61,531 bases of DNA. It comes from Flavobacteriales bacterium (GTDB lineage Bacteria > Bacteroidota > Bacteroidia > Flavobacteriales_F > PHOS-HE28). The notes under the pieces are model-generated. The model was given only the letters and a program-made list of their open reading frames with translations. It was not told the DNA's origin and searched no databases. Below are positions 27,076-35,302 of the stretch, one piece after another. The DNA lies in contig JADJXF010000027.1 in NCBI GenBank assembly GCA_016715995.1, positions 1-61,531 of the forward strand. The letters run 5' to 3'. The position numbers were made by a program, and so were the translations under genes. Numbering within the stretch: position 1 is the stretch's first letter; each line of letters starts with the position of its first letter.

Positions 27076-28933
27076 TCAGTCGAGCACGTGCTCCTTCATC
27101 CATTCCTGCCCTTCGGGCCAAGCGGGCTGCTGCTCCTTCAGGAAGATGTGGTCGTTGATCACCAGCACGTCCATCTCGGTGCGCATGAAGCACCGGTACG
27201 CCTCCTCGGGGGTGCGCACGATGGGCTCGCCGCGCACATTGAAGCTCGTGTTGATGACGACGCTGGCCGCTGCGTTGCCCGAAGGCCTTGATGAGCCGGT
27301 GGAAGCGTGGATTGGTGCGTGCGCTCACCGTCTGGATCCGCGCGCTCATGTCGATGTGCGTGATGGCGGGCAGTGTGGAGCGCTGATGGTAGAGCTTGTC
27401 GCGGAGGCTCATCGCATGGTAGCCTTCCGGCAGCGGCTTCCACAGTTCCTTGCGCACCGGATGCACCATGAGCATGTAGGGTGAAGGTGCGGTCGCATCG
27501 AAGTAGGTTGATAGGTCCTCCTCGGCCACGGCCGGTGCGAAGGGCCGGAAGCTCTCTCGGAACTTGATCTTCTGGTTCAGCTTCAACTGCATTTCCGGAC
27601 TGGCCGGATCACCGAGTATGCTGCGGTTGCCCAGCGCCCGCGGACCGAACTCCATTCGACCTTGGAACCAGCCGACAACCTTTCCGCTGTGCAGCGCTTC
27701 TGCGGTGCGTGCCACGAGATCCGCCTCATCCTCGACTCGATGCGATACCGCTTCATAGCGATTGATGACGCGCCGGATGTCGGCATCACCGTATGCAGGG
27801 CCGAGGTAAGAGCCCTCGAGCGCATCATTCGCATACACCTGCCGCTCTTGGCCGAAGTGGAGGTGGTAGGCGGCCAGCGCCGCCCCCGGAGCGCCACCGG
27901 CATCACCTGCGGCGGGCTGCACGAAGATCCGGTCGAAGATGCCCGCGCGCTCCAGCAGTCCATTGGCCACGCAGTTGAGCGCAACGCCACCGGCCATGCA
28001 CAGGTTGCTGCTGCCGGTGAGCGCCCGTGCCGTCCGCGCCATGCGAAGCACGATGTCCTCCGTCACGCGTTGGATCGCCAGGCCGAGGTCGCAATGATGC
28101 TGCTCCAGCGGGCTTTCCGGCGCACGGCGCTCGAATCCGAAGATGCGGGCCCAGACATCGTCCTTCACCATTCGCAGGCCCTGCGCGTAGTGGAACTTGC
28201 GCATGTCCAGCCAGATGGATCCATCCTCCTGCACGGTCACGAGCTCACGGCGGATGCGTTCCTCGAAGTCCTTCACGCGCGGCGAGGTCGGGTCGCCGTA
28301 GGGCGCAAGACCCATCAGTTTGTACTCGCCGCTGTTCACCCGGAATCCCAGGAAGTAGGTGAAGGCGGAGTAGAGCAGTCCGACGGAGTGTGGGAATTTC
28401 AACTCGCGCAGCAGCTCGATGTCCTTGCCCTTGCCATGGCAGAGGGTGGCGGTGCTCCATTCCCCAACGCCATCGATGGTCAGGATAGCGGCTTCCTCAA
28501 AAGGTGAAGGGTAGAAGGTGCTGGCGGCATGGGAGAGGTGATGCTCGGGGAAGAGCAGCTTCAGCTTCTCCTTGCCTGTGGCGCCTGCATCCTTGAGGCC
28601 ATCGCGCAGGAGCTTGCGTGTGCTGAGTTTGCCGCCCACCCACACGGGCATGGCCTTCACGAATGAACCGAATCCGCGAGGGGCGAAGGCGTAATAGGTC
28701 TCAAGCAGGCGCTCGAACTTGAGCAGCGGCTTGTCATAGAAGGCCACCGCGTCCAGCTGCCCAATGTCGATGCCGCCTTCCTCCAGGCAGTAGCGCGTGG
28801 CGTGCGCGGGAAAACGGTCGTCGTGCTTCTTACGGGTGAAACGCTCCTCCTGCGCTGCGGCGACGATCCTTCCGTCCACCACGAGCGCGGCGGCCGAGTC
28901 GTGATAGAAAGCCGAGATTCCAAGGATGCGCAT
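27076..28933 (-). CDS. carbamoyltransferase (NodU/CmcH type), one frameshift near the C-terminus
   Basis: About 618 residues after repair. The N-terminal part starts RILGISAFYHDSAAAL (metal/ATP-site His) with EHHLSHAASTFYPSPF, typical of the Kae1-like domain. The YrdC-like C-terminal domain carries FQGRMEFGPRALGNRSIL. Such enzymes carbamoylate sugar hydroxyls using carbamoyl phosphate and ATP. The frame breaks at KAFG near 27284; shortening GGG to GG restores NAAASVVINTSFNVRGEP and a stop at 27076. It leads the polysaccharide operon, 12 bases after lpd, and is followed by DUF5989 and SxtJ-like genes, its usual partners. Confidence 0.9.
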
Positions 28934-28945
28934 CCTGGTCGCGGA

Positions 28946-30334
28946 CTACAAATGGATCACCTCGCCGTAGGCAGCCGCTGCCGCCTCCATGATGGCTTCG
29001 CTCATGGTCGGGTGCGGGTGCACGGTCTTGATGATCTCGTGGCCGGTGGTCTCCAGCTTGCGTATGCTCACGCACTCGGCGATCATCTCGGTCACGTTCA
29101 TGCCGATCATGTGCGCGCCCAGCAGCTCGCCGTACTTGGCATCGAAGATCAGTTTCACGAAACCGTCCTTGGCACCGGCCGCGCTGGCCTTGCCGCTGGC
29201 GGTGAAGGGGAACTTGCCCACCTTGATTTCGAGGCCTTTCTCCTTGCACTGCTTCTCGGTGTAGCCCACGCTGGCCACTTCGGGGCTGCAATAAGTGCAG
29301 CCCGGGATGTTGTTGTAGTCGAGCGTGTGCGGGTTCTGCCCGGCGATCTTCTCCACGCAGATGATGCCTTCCGCGGAAGCGACGTGCGCCAACGCCTGGC
29401 CCGGCGTGGCATCGCCGATGGCGTAATAGCCCGGGATGTTGGTCGCGTAGTAGCCATCCACCTTGATCTTGCCCTTATCGGTGACGATGCCGACCTCTTC
29501 GAGGCCGATGCCCTCGATGTTCGCCGCGATGCCCACCGCGCTCAGCACGATGTCGCATTCTATCTTCTTCTCTCCGCCCGCGCTCTTCACAGTCACCAAA
29601 CAGCCCTTGCCCTTGGTGTCCACGTTGGTCACTTCGGAAGAGACCATCACTTCGATGCCCTGCTTCTTGAGGCTCTTCTCCAGTTGCTTGCTCACATCTT
29701 CGTCCTCCACAGGCACGATGTTGGGCATGAACTCCACCAGGGTCACCTTGGTGCCGATGGCGTTGTAGAAGTACGCGAACTCGCTGCCGATGGCGCCGCT
29801 TCCGACCACAACCATGCTCTTGGGCTGCTCGGCCAGCACCATGGCCTCACGATAGCCGACGATCTTCTTGCCATCCTGCTTCAGGGCGGGCAGCTCGCGG
29901 CTGCGCGCGCCGGTGGCGATGATGATGTGCTTGCCTTCCACCACTTGCTTCTTCCCATCCGCACCGGTCACCTCGATCTTCTTGCCCGGGAGCAGCTTGC
30001 CGGTGCCCATCACCACATCGATCTTGTTCTTCTTCATGAGGAACTGCACGCCGCTGCTCATGCCTTTCGCCACGTCGCGGCTCCGCTGCACAATGGCCTT
30101 CATGTCGGGCTTGCCCTCGCCAACGGTGATGCCGTAGTCCTTGGCGTGCTGGATGTACTCGAACACCAGCGCGCTCTTCAAAAGCGCCTTGGTGGGGATG
30201 CAGCCCCAATTGAGGCAGATGCCCCCAAGCGACTCACGCTCCACAATGGCGGTCTTTAGGCCCAGTTGGCTGGCCCGGATGGCGGCAACGTAGCCTCCGG
30301 GGCCGCTGCCGAGAACAATGACGTCGTAGCTCAT
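28946..30334 (-). CDS. lpdA: dihydrolipoyl dehydrogenase
   Basis: 462 residues from the ATG at 30334. FAD-dependent E3 subunit that reoxidises dihydrolipoamide in pyruvate, 2-oxoglutarate or glycine cleavage complexes. It has the FAD-binding GSGPGGYVAAIRA, the redox disulfide GICLNWGCIPTKA, the NAD-binding GSGAIGSEFAYFYN and the C-terminal His-Glu pair in HPHPTMSEAIMEA. Full length. No complex partners lie nearby, so it probably serves complexes encoded elsewhere. It stands directly before the polysaccharide genes on the same strand, so read-through is possible. Confidence 0.96.
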   Translation of the reverse strand: MSYDVIVLGSGPGGYVAAIRASQLGLKTAIVERESLGGICLNWGCIPTKALLKSALVFEYIQHAKDYGITVGEGKPDMKAIVQRSRDVAKGMSSGVQFLMKKNKIDVVMGTGKLLPGKKIEVTGADGKKQVVEGKHIIIATGARSRELPALKQDGKKIVGYREAMVLAEQPKSMVVVGSGAIGSEFAYFYNAIGTKVTLVEFMPNIVPVEDEDVSKQLEKSLKKQGIEVMVSSEVTNVDTKGKGCLVTVKSAGGEKKIECDIVLSAVGIAANIEGIGLEEVGIVTDKGKIKVDGYYATNIPGYYAIGDATPGQALAHVASAEGIICVEKIAGQNPHTLDYNNIPGCTYCSPEVASVGYTEKQCKEKGLEIKVGKFPFTASGKASAAGAKDGFVKLIFDAKYGELLGAHMIGMNVTEMIAECVSIRKLETTGHEIIKTVHPHPTMSEAIMEAAAAAYGEVIHL

Positions 30335-30479
30335 GATTCGATTCGGGATGACCGGCTGGCTGCCGGGGCGGCGAAGGTAACGGCCTCGTTCAATGCCTGT
30401 GCGTAAGTCCTTTGGGGGGATGACTTGCACGGGTGAAAGCCGCTTCTATCTTGGCGCCAAACCAAACCCCTCTCTTCAC

Positions 30480-31001
30480 ATGAGCGAGACTACCGCTACC
30501 GGGGCACCTGTGCGTCCAACGCGCCCCACGTTCCTGACAGTCCTCTGCATCCTGAGTTTCATTGGCTGCGCTTGGTATGCTTTCTCGGGCATCACGGGCT
30601 ACTTCACCCTCAAGGCGATGGCCCCTGCGAGCTCAGCGGCCTCCCAGGAGTTGAGCAGTGCCTTCGACGATGCCATCAACAATGAAGGGATGTCCGATGC
30701 TGAGCGTGAAATGGCCAGTGCCTTGGGCGGTGCGTTGGGCGGCCTGACCGATTTCGGTGCCATGGCCAACAGCTCCCTTGCGCAAGGTCTGCTCTGCCTG
30801 GTCATCCTGATCGGTGTATGGATGATGTGGAACCTGAAGAAGACAGGCTTCTACATCTACACGGTTGGGCAACTGGGCTATGTCATCGTCCCATTCCTGC
30901 TCGTGGGTGGACTGGCGGGTGGTCTTATGGGAATTCTAGGGGCCGTCTTCCCGGTCCTCTTCATCATCCTCTACGCCGTCAATTTGAAGCACATGAGCTA
31001 A
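30480..31001 (+). CDS. membrane protein of unknown function, 173 aa
   Basis: ATG at 30480. Residues 15-45 hold the first helix (FLTVLCILSFIGCAWYAFSG); a polar, acidic segment (about 50-95) lies outside the membrane; three more helices follow (LAQGLLCLVILIGVWMMWNL, GFYIYTVGQLGYVIVPFLLV, GILGAVFPVLFIILYAVNL). The layout, with an N-terminal Thr/Pro-rich cytoplasmic tail, is common in small Bacteroidota membrane proteins, but I cannot name the family. It is divergent from lpd and has a strong stem-loop behind it. TATCTTGG upstream (about 30446) may be a promoter element. Confidence 0.8.
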   Translation: MSETTATGAPVRPTRPTFLTVLCILSFIGCAWYAFSGITGYFTLKAMAPASSAASQELSSAFDDAINNEGMSDAEREMASALGGALGGLTDFGAMANSSLAQGLLCLVILIGVWMMWNLKKTGFYIYTVGQLGYVIVPFLLVGGLAGGLMGILGAVFPVLFIILYAVNLKHMS

Positions 31002-31025
31002 GGGTTTTCCGAAACCCTCGAACGA

Positions 31026-31061
31026 AGGCCTCAGCCCATACGGGCTGGGGCCTCTTTCTTT
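31026..31061 (+). terminator. stem-loop terminator with T-rich tail
   Basis: Arms AGGCCTCAGCCC and GGGCTGGGGCCT pair (one mismatch) around ATAC, followed by CTTTCTTTG. It closes the 173-residue membrane-protein transcript. Confidence 0.7.
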
Positions 31062-31069
31062 GTCGAGGC

Positions 31070-31424
31070 ATGGGATTCATTCGCACCTGGGTTGTTCTCG
31101 CCACGGTCTTCATGGCCGGTGCGCTGCTCGCACAGCAGCGTGCAAGCGTCACGCCTTTCGCGCTCGGTGTGACTGAGTCCATCCGTTCTCAGGCGCTCGG
31201 CGAGGATCGCGTGATCAATATCTACCTGCCCGAGGGCTATTCGCCGGACAGCGTTGCGCGCTATCCCGTCATCTACCTGCTCGATGGTTCGGCGGATGAG
31301 GACTTCATCCACATCGCTGGACCGGTGCAGTTCGCCAGCTTCCCATGGGTGGACTGGCTATCGCCCGGCATCGTAGTGGGCATGGCCAACGTGGACCGCA
31401 AGCGCGATTTGACCAAGCCGCGGC
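31070..31424 (+). pseudogene. truncated copy of the alpha/beta-hydrolase esterase
   Basis: From ATG 31070 (signal peptide about 1-22) the protein closely matches the intact esterase at 32905-33723: EGYSPDSVARYPVIYLLDGS, then DEDFIHIAGPVQFASFPWVD, then NVDRKRD. Similarity ends after KRDLTKP at about 31424, seven bases before the stop of the opposite-strand collagen-like gene; beyond that the frame is an unlike, Arg/Cys-rich sequence to 31588. The Ser-nucleophile motif (GQSLGG in the full copy) is missing, so it cannot be an active esterase. It is the broken half of a tandem duplication. Confidence 0.75.
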
Positions 31425-31430
31425 TCATGA

Positions 31431-32396
31431 CTATCGGGTCCCGATGGTGCCGATCGGCTCGGCGGCATAGCTCTGCGCGTACCAGTTGCTGCCGCTGGTG
31501 CCATTGTATCCGAAGCCATGCGCCGATGCCGTCGTGTACACCACGATGCGGTTACCCGCTTCCACATGGCCGATGGGCGCGCCGCTGAGCGTGGCCGTGT
31601 ACCAGTTGCTGCCACTGGTGCTATTGTAGCCGAAGCCGTATGCGTTGGTGCCGGTGTAGACCACGATCCTGCCGCTGGCGTGCGCCGCGCCGATCACGCT
31701 TCCGCTGAGGCTTTGCCCGTACCAGTTGCTGCCGCTTGTGTTGTTGGGGCCGAAGCCATACGCCGATGTCGCCGTGTACAGCACCACCGCGCTGTCCGAT
31801 GCGAGGGCCGCCACCACCGGTCCATCAAGCGAGCGCGTGTACCATCCGCTGCCGCTGGTGAGGTTGCGGCCGAAGCCGTACGCGTTGCTCTCGTTGTACA
31901 CCACCACGCGTCCATCGCCGGTGCGGATCACTTGGCAGGCACCTACGCCGGGAGGGCCTTCGGGTCCTTGCGCACCCTGCGGCCCCGCAGGGCCTTGCAT
32001 GTTGTTGGCCGCGTGCAGTGCATAGGGCACGCTCAGCAGCTGCGTGGTGCCTGAGATGCTGTAGCTGGTACCGCCGTTCGGATCGGTCTCGGTCTTCAGG
32101 AAGAACGGACCGTTGGCCCAATCCACCGCCGCGATGCTGCCGCTCTGCACCGTGCCGCCGCCGATCTCCAGCGATACCAAGCCGTTGCTGTTCGTCACCG
32201 CGCTGTGCGTCTCCACAAAGACCGCAGCGCCATTCACGCTGCCCTGCAGCACGCTGATGCGAAGGCCCACCGGCCCATTCACGATCAGCGCGTCGGCATC
32301 GTCGCGCAGCACCGCTTGGAAGCTCATGCGCTGCGGCGCCTGCGCGAAACTGAAGAGCGTGAGGAGCGGCGTGATGGAGGAGAGGAGTAGTCGCAT
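31431..32396 (-). CDS. secreted collagen-like protein with four YGFG repeats
   Basis: 321 residues with a signal peptide (MRLLLSSITPLLTLFSFAQA). The N-terminal beta-rich region (MSFQAVLRDDADALI ... SVPYALHA) is a head domain often seen before collagen-type stretches in Flavobacteriales. A short Gly-x-y collagen segment follows (GPAGPQGAQGPEGPPG, about 137-152). Residues ~165-315 are four repeats of about 37 residues, each with VVxYxxxxAYGFGxNxTSGSxWY. No C-terminal T9SS domain is visible. It is 4 bases downstream of a T9SS-domain gene and lies between two copies of an esterase gene. Confidence 0.75.
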   Translation of the reverse strand: MRLLLSSITPLLTLFSFAQAPQRMSFQAVLRDDADALIVNGPVGLRISVLQGSVNGAAVFVETHSAVTNSNGLVSLEIGGGTVQSGSIAAVDWANGPFFLKTETDPNGGTSYSISGTTQLLSVPYALHAANNMQGPAGPQGAQGPEGPPGVGACQVIRTGDGRVVVYNESNAYGFGRNLTSGSGWYTRSLDGPVVAALASDSAVVLYTATSAYGFGPNNTSGSNWYGQSLSGSVIGAAHASGRIVVYTGTNAYGFGYNSTSGSNWYTATLSGAPIGHVEAGNRIVVYTTASAHGFGYNGTSGSNWYAQSYAAEPIGTIGTR

Positions 32397-32400
32397 GGGG

Positions 32401-32871
32401 TCAGTGCTTGATCAGTTGGAAGGTGGTCAGGGGACGGGCATCCTCGAGTACATGCACGAGGTAAATGGCAGAAGGAAGTCCGTTCAAAGAGACGCTGATG
32501 GAAGTCGAGGTGATTGGCCCTTCGCGCAGCAGTCGGCCTTGGGCATCGCGCAACTCGTAGCTGAGCGGAAGGGTAGTGGTTCCGGCGATGGCGATGGTGA
32601 CCTGGTCGTTGGCGGGGTTGGGCTGCAGCGCAGCGGTGAAGCCTCCGCCGAGTGGTTCATTCACAGCGAGCACCAGCCATTCGTAAGGCTGCTGCACGCC
32701 CTGCACCACAGACCCATTGCCGTTGGACGTGAACCGGTAATCCACCTGTCCCATGGAATAACTGATCGTACCGCCCGCGCCAGTGGCATCGTGGCCAGCA
32801 GGCAAGGTGGCGCGTTGCGCTAAGGCGGACCCACTGTGGATGATGAGCAGGACAATCAGCAGAAGCCGCAT
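32401..32871 (-). CDS. secreted protein with T9SS type A sorting domain
   Basis: 156 residues: signal peptide (MRLLLIVLLIIHSGSALAQ), a short middle part (GGTISYSMGQVDYRF), and a C-terminal sorting domain (about 80-156) beginning LQPNPANDQVTI with the later LRDAQGRLL and LPSAIYLVHV strands. The PNP motif and final strand mark it as type IX secretion cargo. The mature body is only about 60 residues, so it may be a small surface adhesin or a truncated protein. Transcribed with the collagen-like gene. Confidence 0.82.
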   Translation of the reverse strand: MRLLLIVLLIIHSGSALAQRATLPAGHDATGAGGTISYSMGQVDYRFTSNGNGSVVQGVQQPYEWLVLAVNEPLGGGFTAALQPNPANDQVTIAIAGTTTLPLSYELRDAQGRLLREGPITSTSISVSLNGLPSAIYLVHVLEDARPLTTFQLIKH

Positions 32872-32904
32872 GCACCAAAGCTAGGCCGCTGCATCTTCGC
32901 AGAC

Positions 32905-33723
32905 ATGAAGGCTCTTGCTAGTGCGATCGCTCTTGCCATCGGCTTCGGCACCGCTGGGGCTGCGCGGGCTCAATCCGCCGCAGCCATTCCATTCGGTGAA
33001 TCGCGCACCTTCGTTTCCGAATCGCTTAGCGAGGAGCGCCATCTCAACATCCTGCTGCCCGAAGGCTACTCTCCCGATAGTGCCGCGCGCTACCCGGTGA
33101 TCTACCTCCTCGATGGCGGCACCGACGAGGACTTCATCCACATCGCGGGACTGGTGCAGTTCGCCAGCTTCCCGTGGGTGGATTGGCTATCGCCCAGCAT
33201 CGTGGTGGGCATCGCCAACGTGGACCGCAAGCGCGATTTCACGCACCCGACGAGCATCGTCAAGGACAAGGCGGATTATCCTACCACTGGCGGCTCGGCG
33301 GCCTTCTTGCGTTTCCTGGGCGATGAGCTGATTCCCTACATCGATTCGACTTATCGCACCAGCGGTGAACGCATGCTCATCGGCCAGTCGCTTGGCGGGT
33401 TGTTCGGAGCAGAAGTGCTCTTCACCCAGCCCGAGTTGTTCACGCGTTACCTGCTCGTGAGCCCAAGCCTCTGGTGGGACGATGCTTCCGTGCTGAAGCG
33501 AGCTGTGCCCTTCCTCATCCTTGGTGCATCAGTGCCCAGCCATGTATTCATCGCGGTAGGAAAGGAAGGCAAGGCCATGGTGGGCGGAGCGAAGCGGCTC
33601 GCAGCGCTGCTGAAGAGGAACAAGTCGATCACGGTCGGCTTCCACTACATGCCGAAGGAGGACCACGGCACCATCCTTCATCAGGCCGCAATGAATGGTC
33701 TCAGGTGGATGTCCGCTCGATGA
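32905..33723 (+). CDS. secreted alpha/beta-hydrolase, putative esterase
   Basis: 272 residues from ATG 32905 with signal peptide (ALAIGFGTAGAARA). It belongs to the esterase D / enterochelin esterase-like group: strand YPVIYLLDGGTDEDF, then the nucleophile elbow GQSLGG (Ser), SPSLWWDD, and the probable catalytic His in EDHGTI near the end. It would hydrolyse esters in the periplasm or outside. The substrate is unknown; siderophore or acyl-sugar esters are typical for the group. A truncated relative lies 1.5 kb to the left on the same strand. Confidence 0.85.
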   Translation: MKALASAIALAIGFGTAGAARAQSAAAIPFGESRTFVSESLSEERHLNILLPEGYSPDSAARYPVIYLLDGGTDEDFIHIAGLVQFASFPWVDWLSPSIVVGIANVDRKRDFTHPTSIVKDKADYPTTGGSAAFLRFLGDELIPYIDSTYRTSGERMLIGQSLGGLFGAEVLFTQPELFTRYLLVSPSLWWDDASVLKRAVPFLILGASVPSHVFIAVGKEGKAMVGGAKRLAALLKRNKSITVGFHYMPKEDHGTILHQAAMNGLRWMSAR

Positions 33724-33732
33724 ATCGCTAAG

Positions 33733-34110
33733 TCAGCCGCGCGCTGCAATCCCGCTGATCTCCACGTTCACTCCGCGTGGCAGTCCTTTCACCGCGACCG
33801 CTTCGCGCGCAGGCGGCACCTCGCCGAAGTAGCCACCATACACTTCGTTCACCGCGGCGTAGTGGGCCATGTCGCTGAGGAAGATGGTCACCTTCACCAG
33901 GTGCTCGTAGCCCAGCCCGGCGGCTTTCAGCAGGTTGCCGATATTCTCCATCACCTTCCTCGTCTCCGTAGCGATGTCGGTAGTGTGCAAGTCACCATGC
34001 TCGTCGAGGGCGATTTGCCCGCTGAGGAACACGAAGCCGCCCGCTTCAATGGCAGGCGTGTAAGGCGCAAGGGGCTTGGCGGCGTTGGCAGGGAAGATGG
34101 CTTTCTTCAT
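33733..34110 (-). CDS. ridA: RidA family reactive intermediate deaminase
   Basis: 125 residues from ATG 34110; the open frame extends upstream to 35010, but that part lies opposite surE and is not RidA-like. Family features: FVFLSGQIALDEHG, ATETRKVMENIGNLL, VKVTIFLSDMAHYAAVN, and the active-site Arg in PPAREAVAV with the final Glu in VEISGIA. It hydrolyses reactive enamines/imines formed by PLP enzymes. Cytoplasmic trimer in known members. Convergent with the esterase, divergent from surE. Confidence 0.94.
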   Translation of the reverse strand: MKKAIFPANAAKPLAPYTPAIEAGGFVFLSGQIALDEHGDLHTTDIATETRKVMENIGNLLKAAGLGYEHLVKVTIFLSDMAHYAAVNEVYGGYFGEVPPAREAVAVKGLPRGVNVEISGIAARG

Positions 34111-34123
34111 TCGGGCATTTGAC

Positions 34124-34142
34124 CATGTGCGCATGTGCGCAT
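34124..34142. repeat. ATGCGCAC-type direct repeat, copy 1
   Basis: Reads ATGCGCACATGCGCACATG on the minus strand, two overlapping copies of ATGCGCACATG, 13 bases before the ridA start. It matches 18 of 19 bases of a copy before mpl at 43524-43542. Confidence 0.55.
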
Positions 34143-34206
34143 TGGGTTGCGAAGTTGCATCGCCCCGACGGTCGCACTGCACGTCCGTGCGCACATTGCT
34201 CTGGGA

Positions 34207-34214
34207 TAGCTTTG
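34207..34214 (+). promoter_or_regulatory. TAGCTTTG promoter element before surE
   Basis: Exact TAnnTTTG match, seven bases before the surE ATG at 34222. The spacing predicts a leaderless mRNA. Confidence 0.55.
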
Positions 34215-34221
34215 CCGCCCG

Positions 34222-35001
34222 ATGGAACAAGGGCCCCTCATCTTGGTCACCAACGACGACGGCATCTTCGCACCGGGCATCCGCACGCTGGTGCAGGAAG
34301 TGAAGGCGCTCGGCCGCGTGCTGGTGGTGGCGCCGGACAAGCCGCAGAGCGCCATGGGGCACGCCATCACTATCCACAGCTTCCTGCGGCTGCAACGCAC
34401 CGACCTGATGGAGGGCATCGAAGCCTGGAGTTGCACCGGCACCCCGGTGGATTGCGTGAAGCTGGCCATCTATAAGCTGCTCGGCGGCAAGCGGCCGGAC
34501 CTGCTGGTGAGCGGCATCAATCACGGCGCCAACATCAGCATCAACGTGCTGTACAGCGGCACCATGAGCGCGGCGGTGGAAGGGGCCATGGAAGGCATCC
34601 CCAGCGTCGGCTTCAGCCTGATGGACCATGGCATCGAAGCCGACTTCTCGCACGTTCGGCCCGTGGTGCGCAATGTGGTCGGCAATGTGCTGAAGCATGG
34701 GATGGCCGCGGGCACCTGCCTCAACGTGAACGTGCCGAAGAATACCGGCGAGCCGCTGAAGGGCATCCGCGTGTGCCGACAAGCGAAGGCCAATTGGGAG
34801 GATGAGTTCGAGACACGCCTCGATCCCGGTCGCAAGGAGTACTACTGGCTCAAAGGCGAGTTCAAGAGCGAGGATCAGGGCCACGACACCGATGTGTACG
34901 CGGTGAACAATGGCTTCGTGAGCATCGTGCCGACGCAATACGACATGACGGCGCATCATGCCATCGCGCGGCTGAACACGTGGGACCATGCGGTGGGATA
35001 G
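34222..35001 (+). CDS. surE: 5'-nucleotidase SurE
   Basis: 259 residues. Metal-dependent nucleoside 5'-monophosphatase, also active on 3'-nucleotides and short polyphosphate in known members. The metal-binding N-terminus LVTNDDGIFAPGI is clear, followed by VVAPDKPQSAMGHAIT, SCTGTPVDCVKLAI and SGINHGANI (conserved Asn). Full length for the family. The final codons overlap the next gene by 14 bases, so surE, the small membrane protein and lpxB form one operon. Confidence 0.95.
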   Translation: MEQGPLILVTNDDGIFAPGIRTLVQEVKALGRVLVVAPDKPQSAMGHAITIHSFLRLQRTDLMEGIEAWSCTGTPVDCVKLAIYKLLGGKRPDLLVSGINHGANISINVLYSGTMSAAVEGAMEGIPSVGFSLMDHGIEADFSHVRPVVRNVVGNVLKHGMAAGTCLNVNVPKNTGEPLKGIRVCRQAKANWEDEFETRLDPGRKEYYWLKGEFKSEDQGHDTDVYAVNNGFVSIVPTQYDMTAHHAIARLNTWDHAVG

Positions 35002-35302
35002 CCGCGCCACCGGGCTGGTGCTCGGCCTGCTTGCTCCACTGTTGGGCTTCGCGGCCTACGGTGGCATCTACGTCACGGCCATACGCCCGCACCACGACTT
35101 TAACTGGTTCGTTCACGACCTTTTCCTCGGCACTGCCGAATTCCGCCCGCGCATCGTCAGCCTCAGCCTCATCGCCGATGCGGTGCTCTTCTTCCTTTTC
35201 GATCGGAAGGACATGCACCAGGCCATGCGCGGCGTCATCACGGCCATGCTCCTTTATGGCATCTACATCGTCATCGCCTTGGCGGATGGCCTCTTCTCAT
35301 GA
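34988..35302 (+). CDS. small membrane protein, 104 aa
   Basis: Starts inside the end of surE (14-base overlap) and ends overlapping the lpxB start by 4 bases, so coupling is very likely. Three hydrophobic helices: LVLGLLAPLLGFAAYGGIYV, IVSLSLIADAVLFFLF and VITAMLLYGIYIVIAL. The loop between the first two has His/Phe/Trp-rich residues (HHDFNWFVHDLF). I do not recognise a named family. Its conserved-looking fit between surE and lpxB suggests an envelope role. Confidence 0.8.
   Translation: MRWDSRATGLVLGLLAPLLGFAAYGGIYVTAIRPHHDFNWFVHDLFLGTAEFRPRIVSLSLIADAVLFFLFDRKDMHQAMRGVITAMLLYGIYIVIALADGLFS

Noticed and set aside
28802..30259. 485-codon plus-strand open frame opposite lpd and the carbamoyltransferase
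   Set aside because: His/Leu/Ala-rich antisense shadow; lpd on the other strand is unmistakable.
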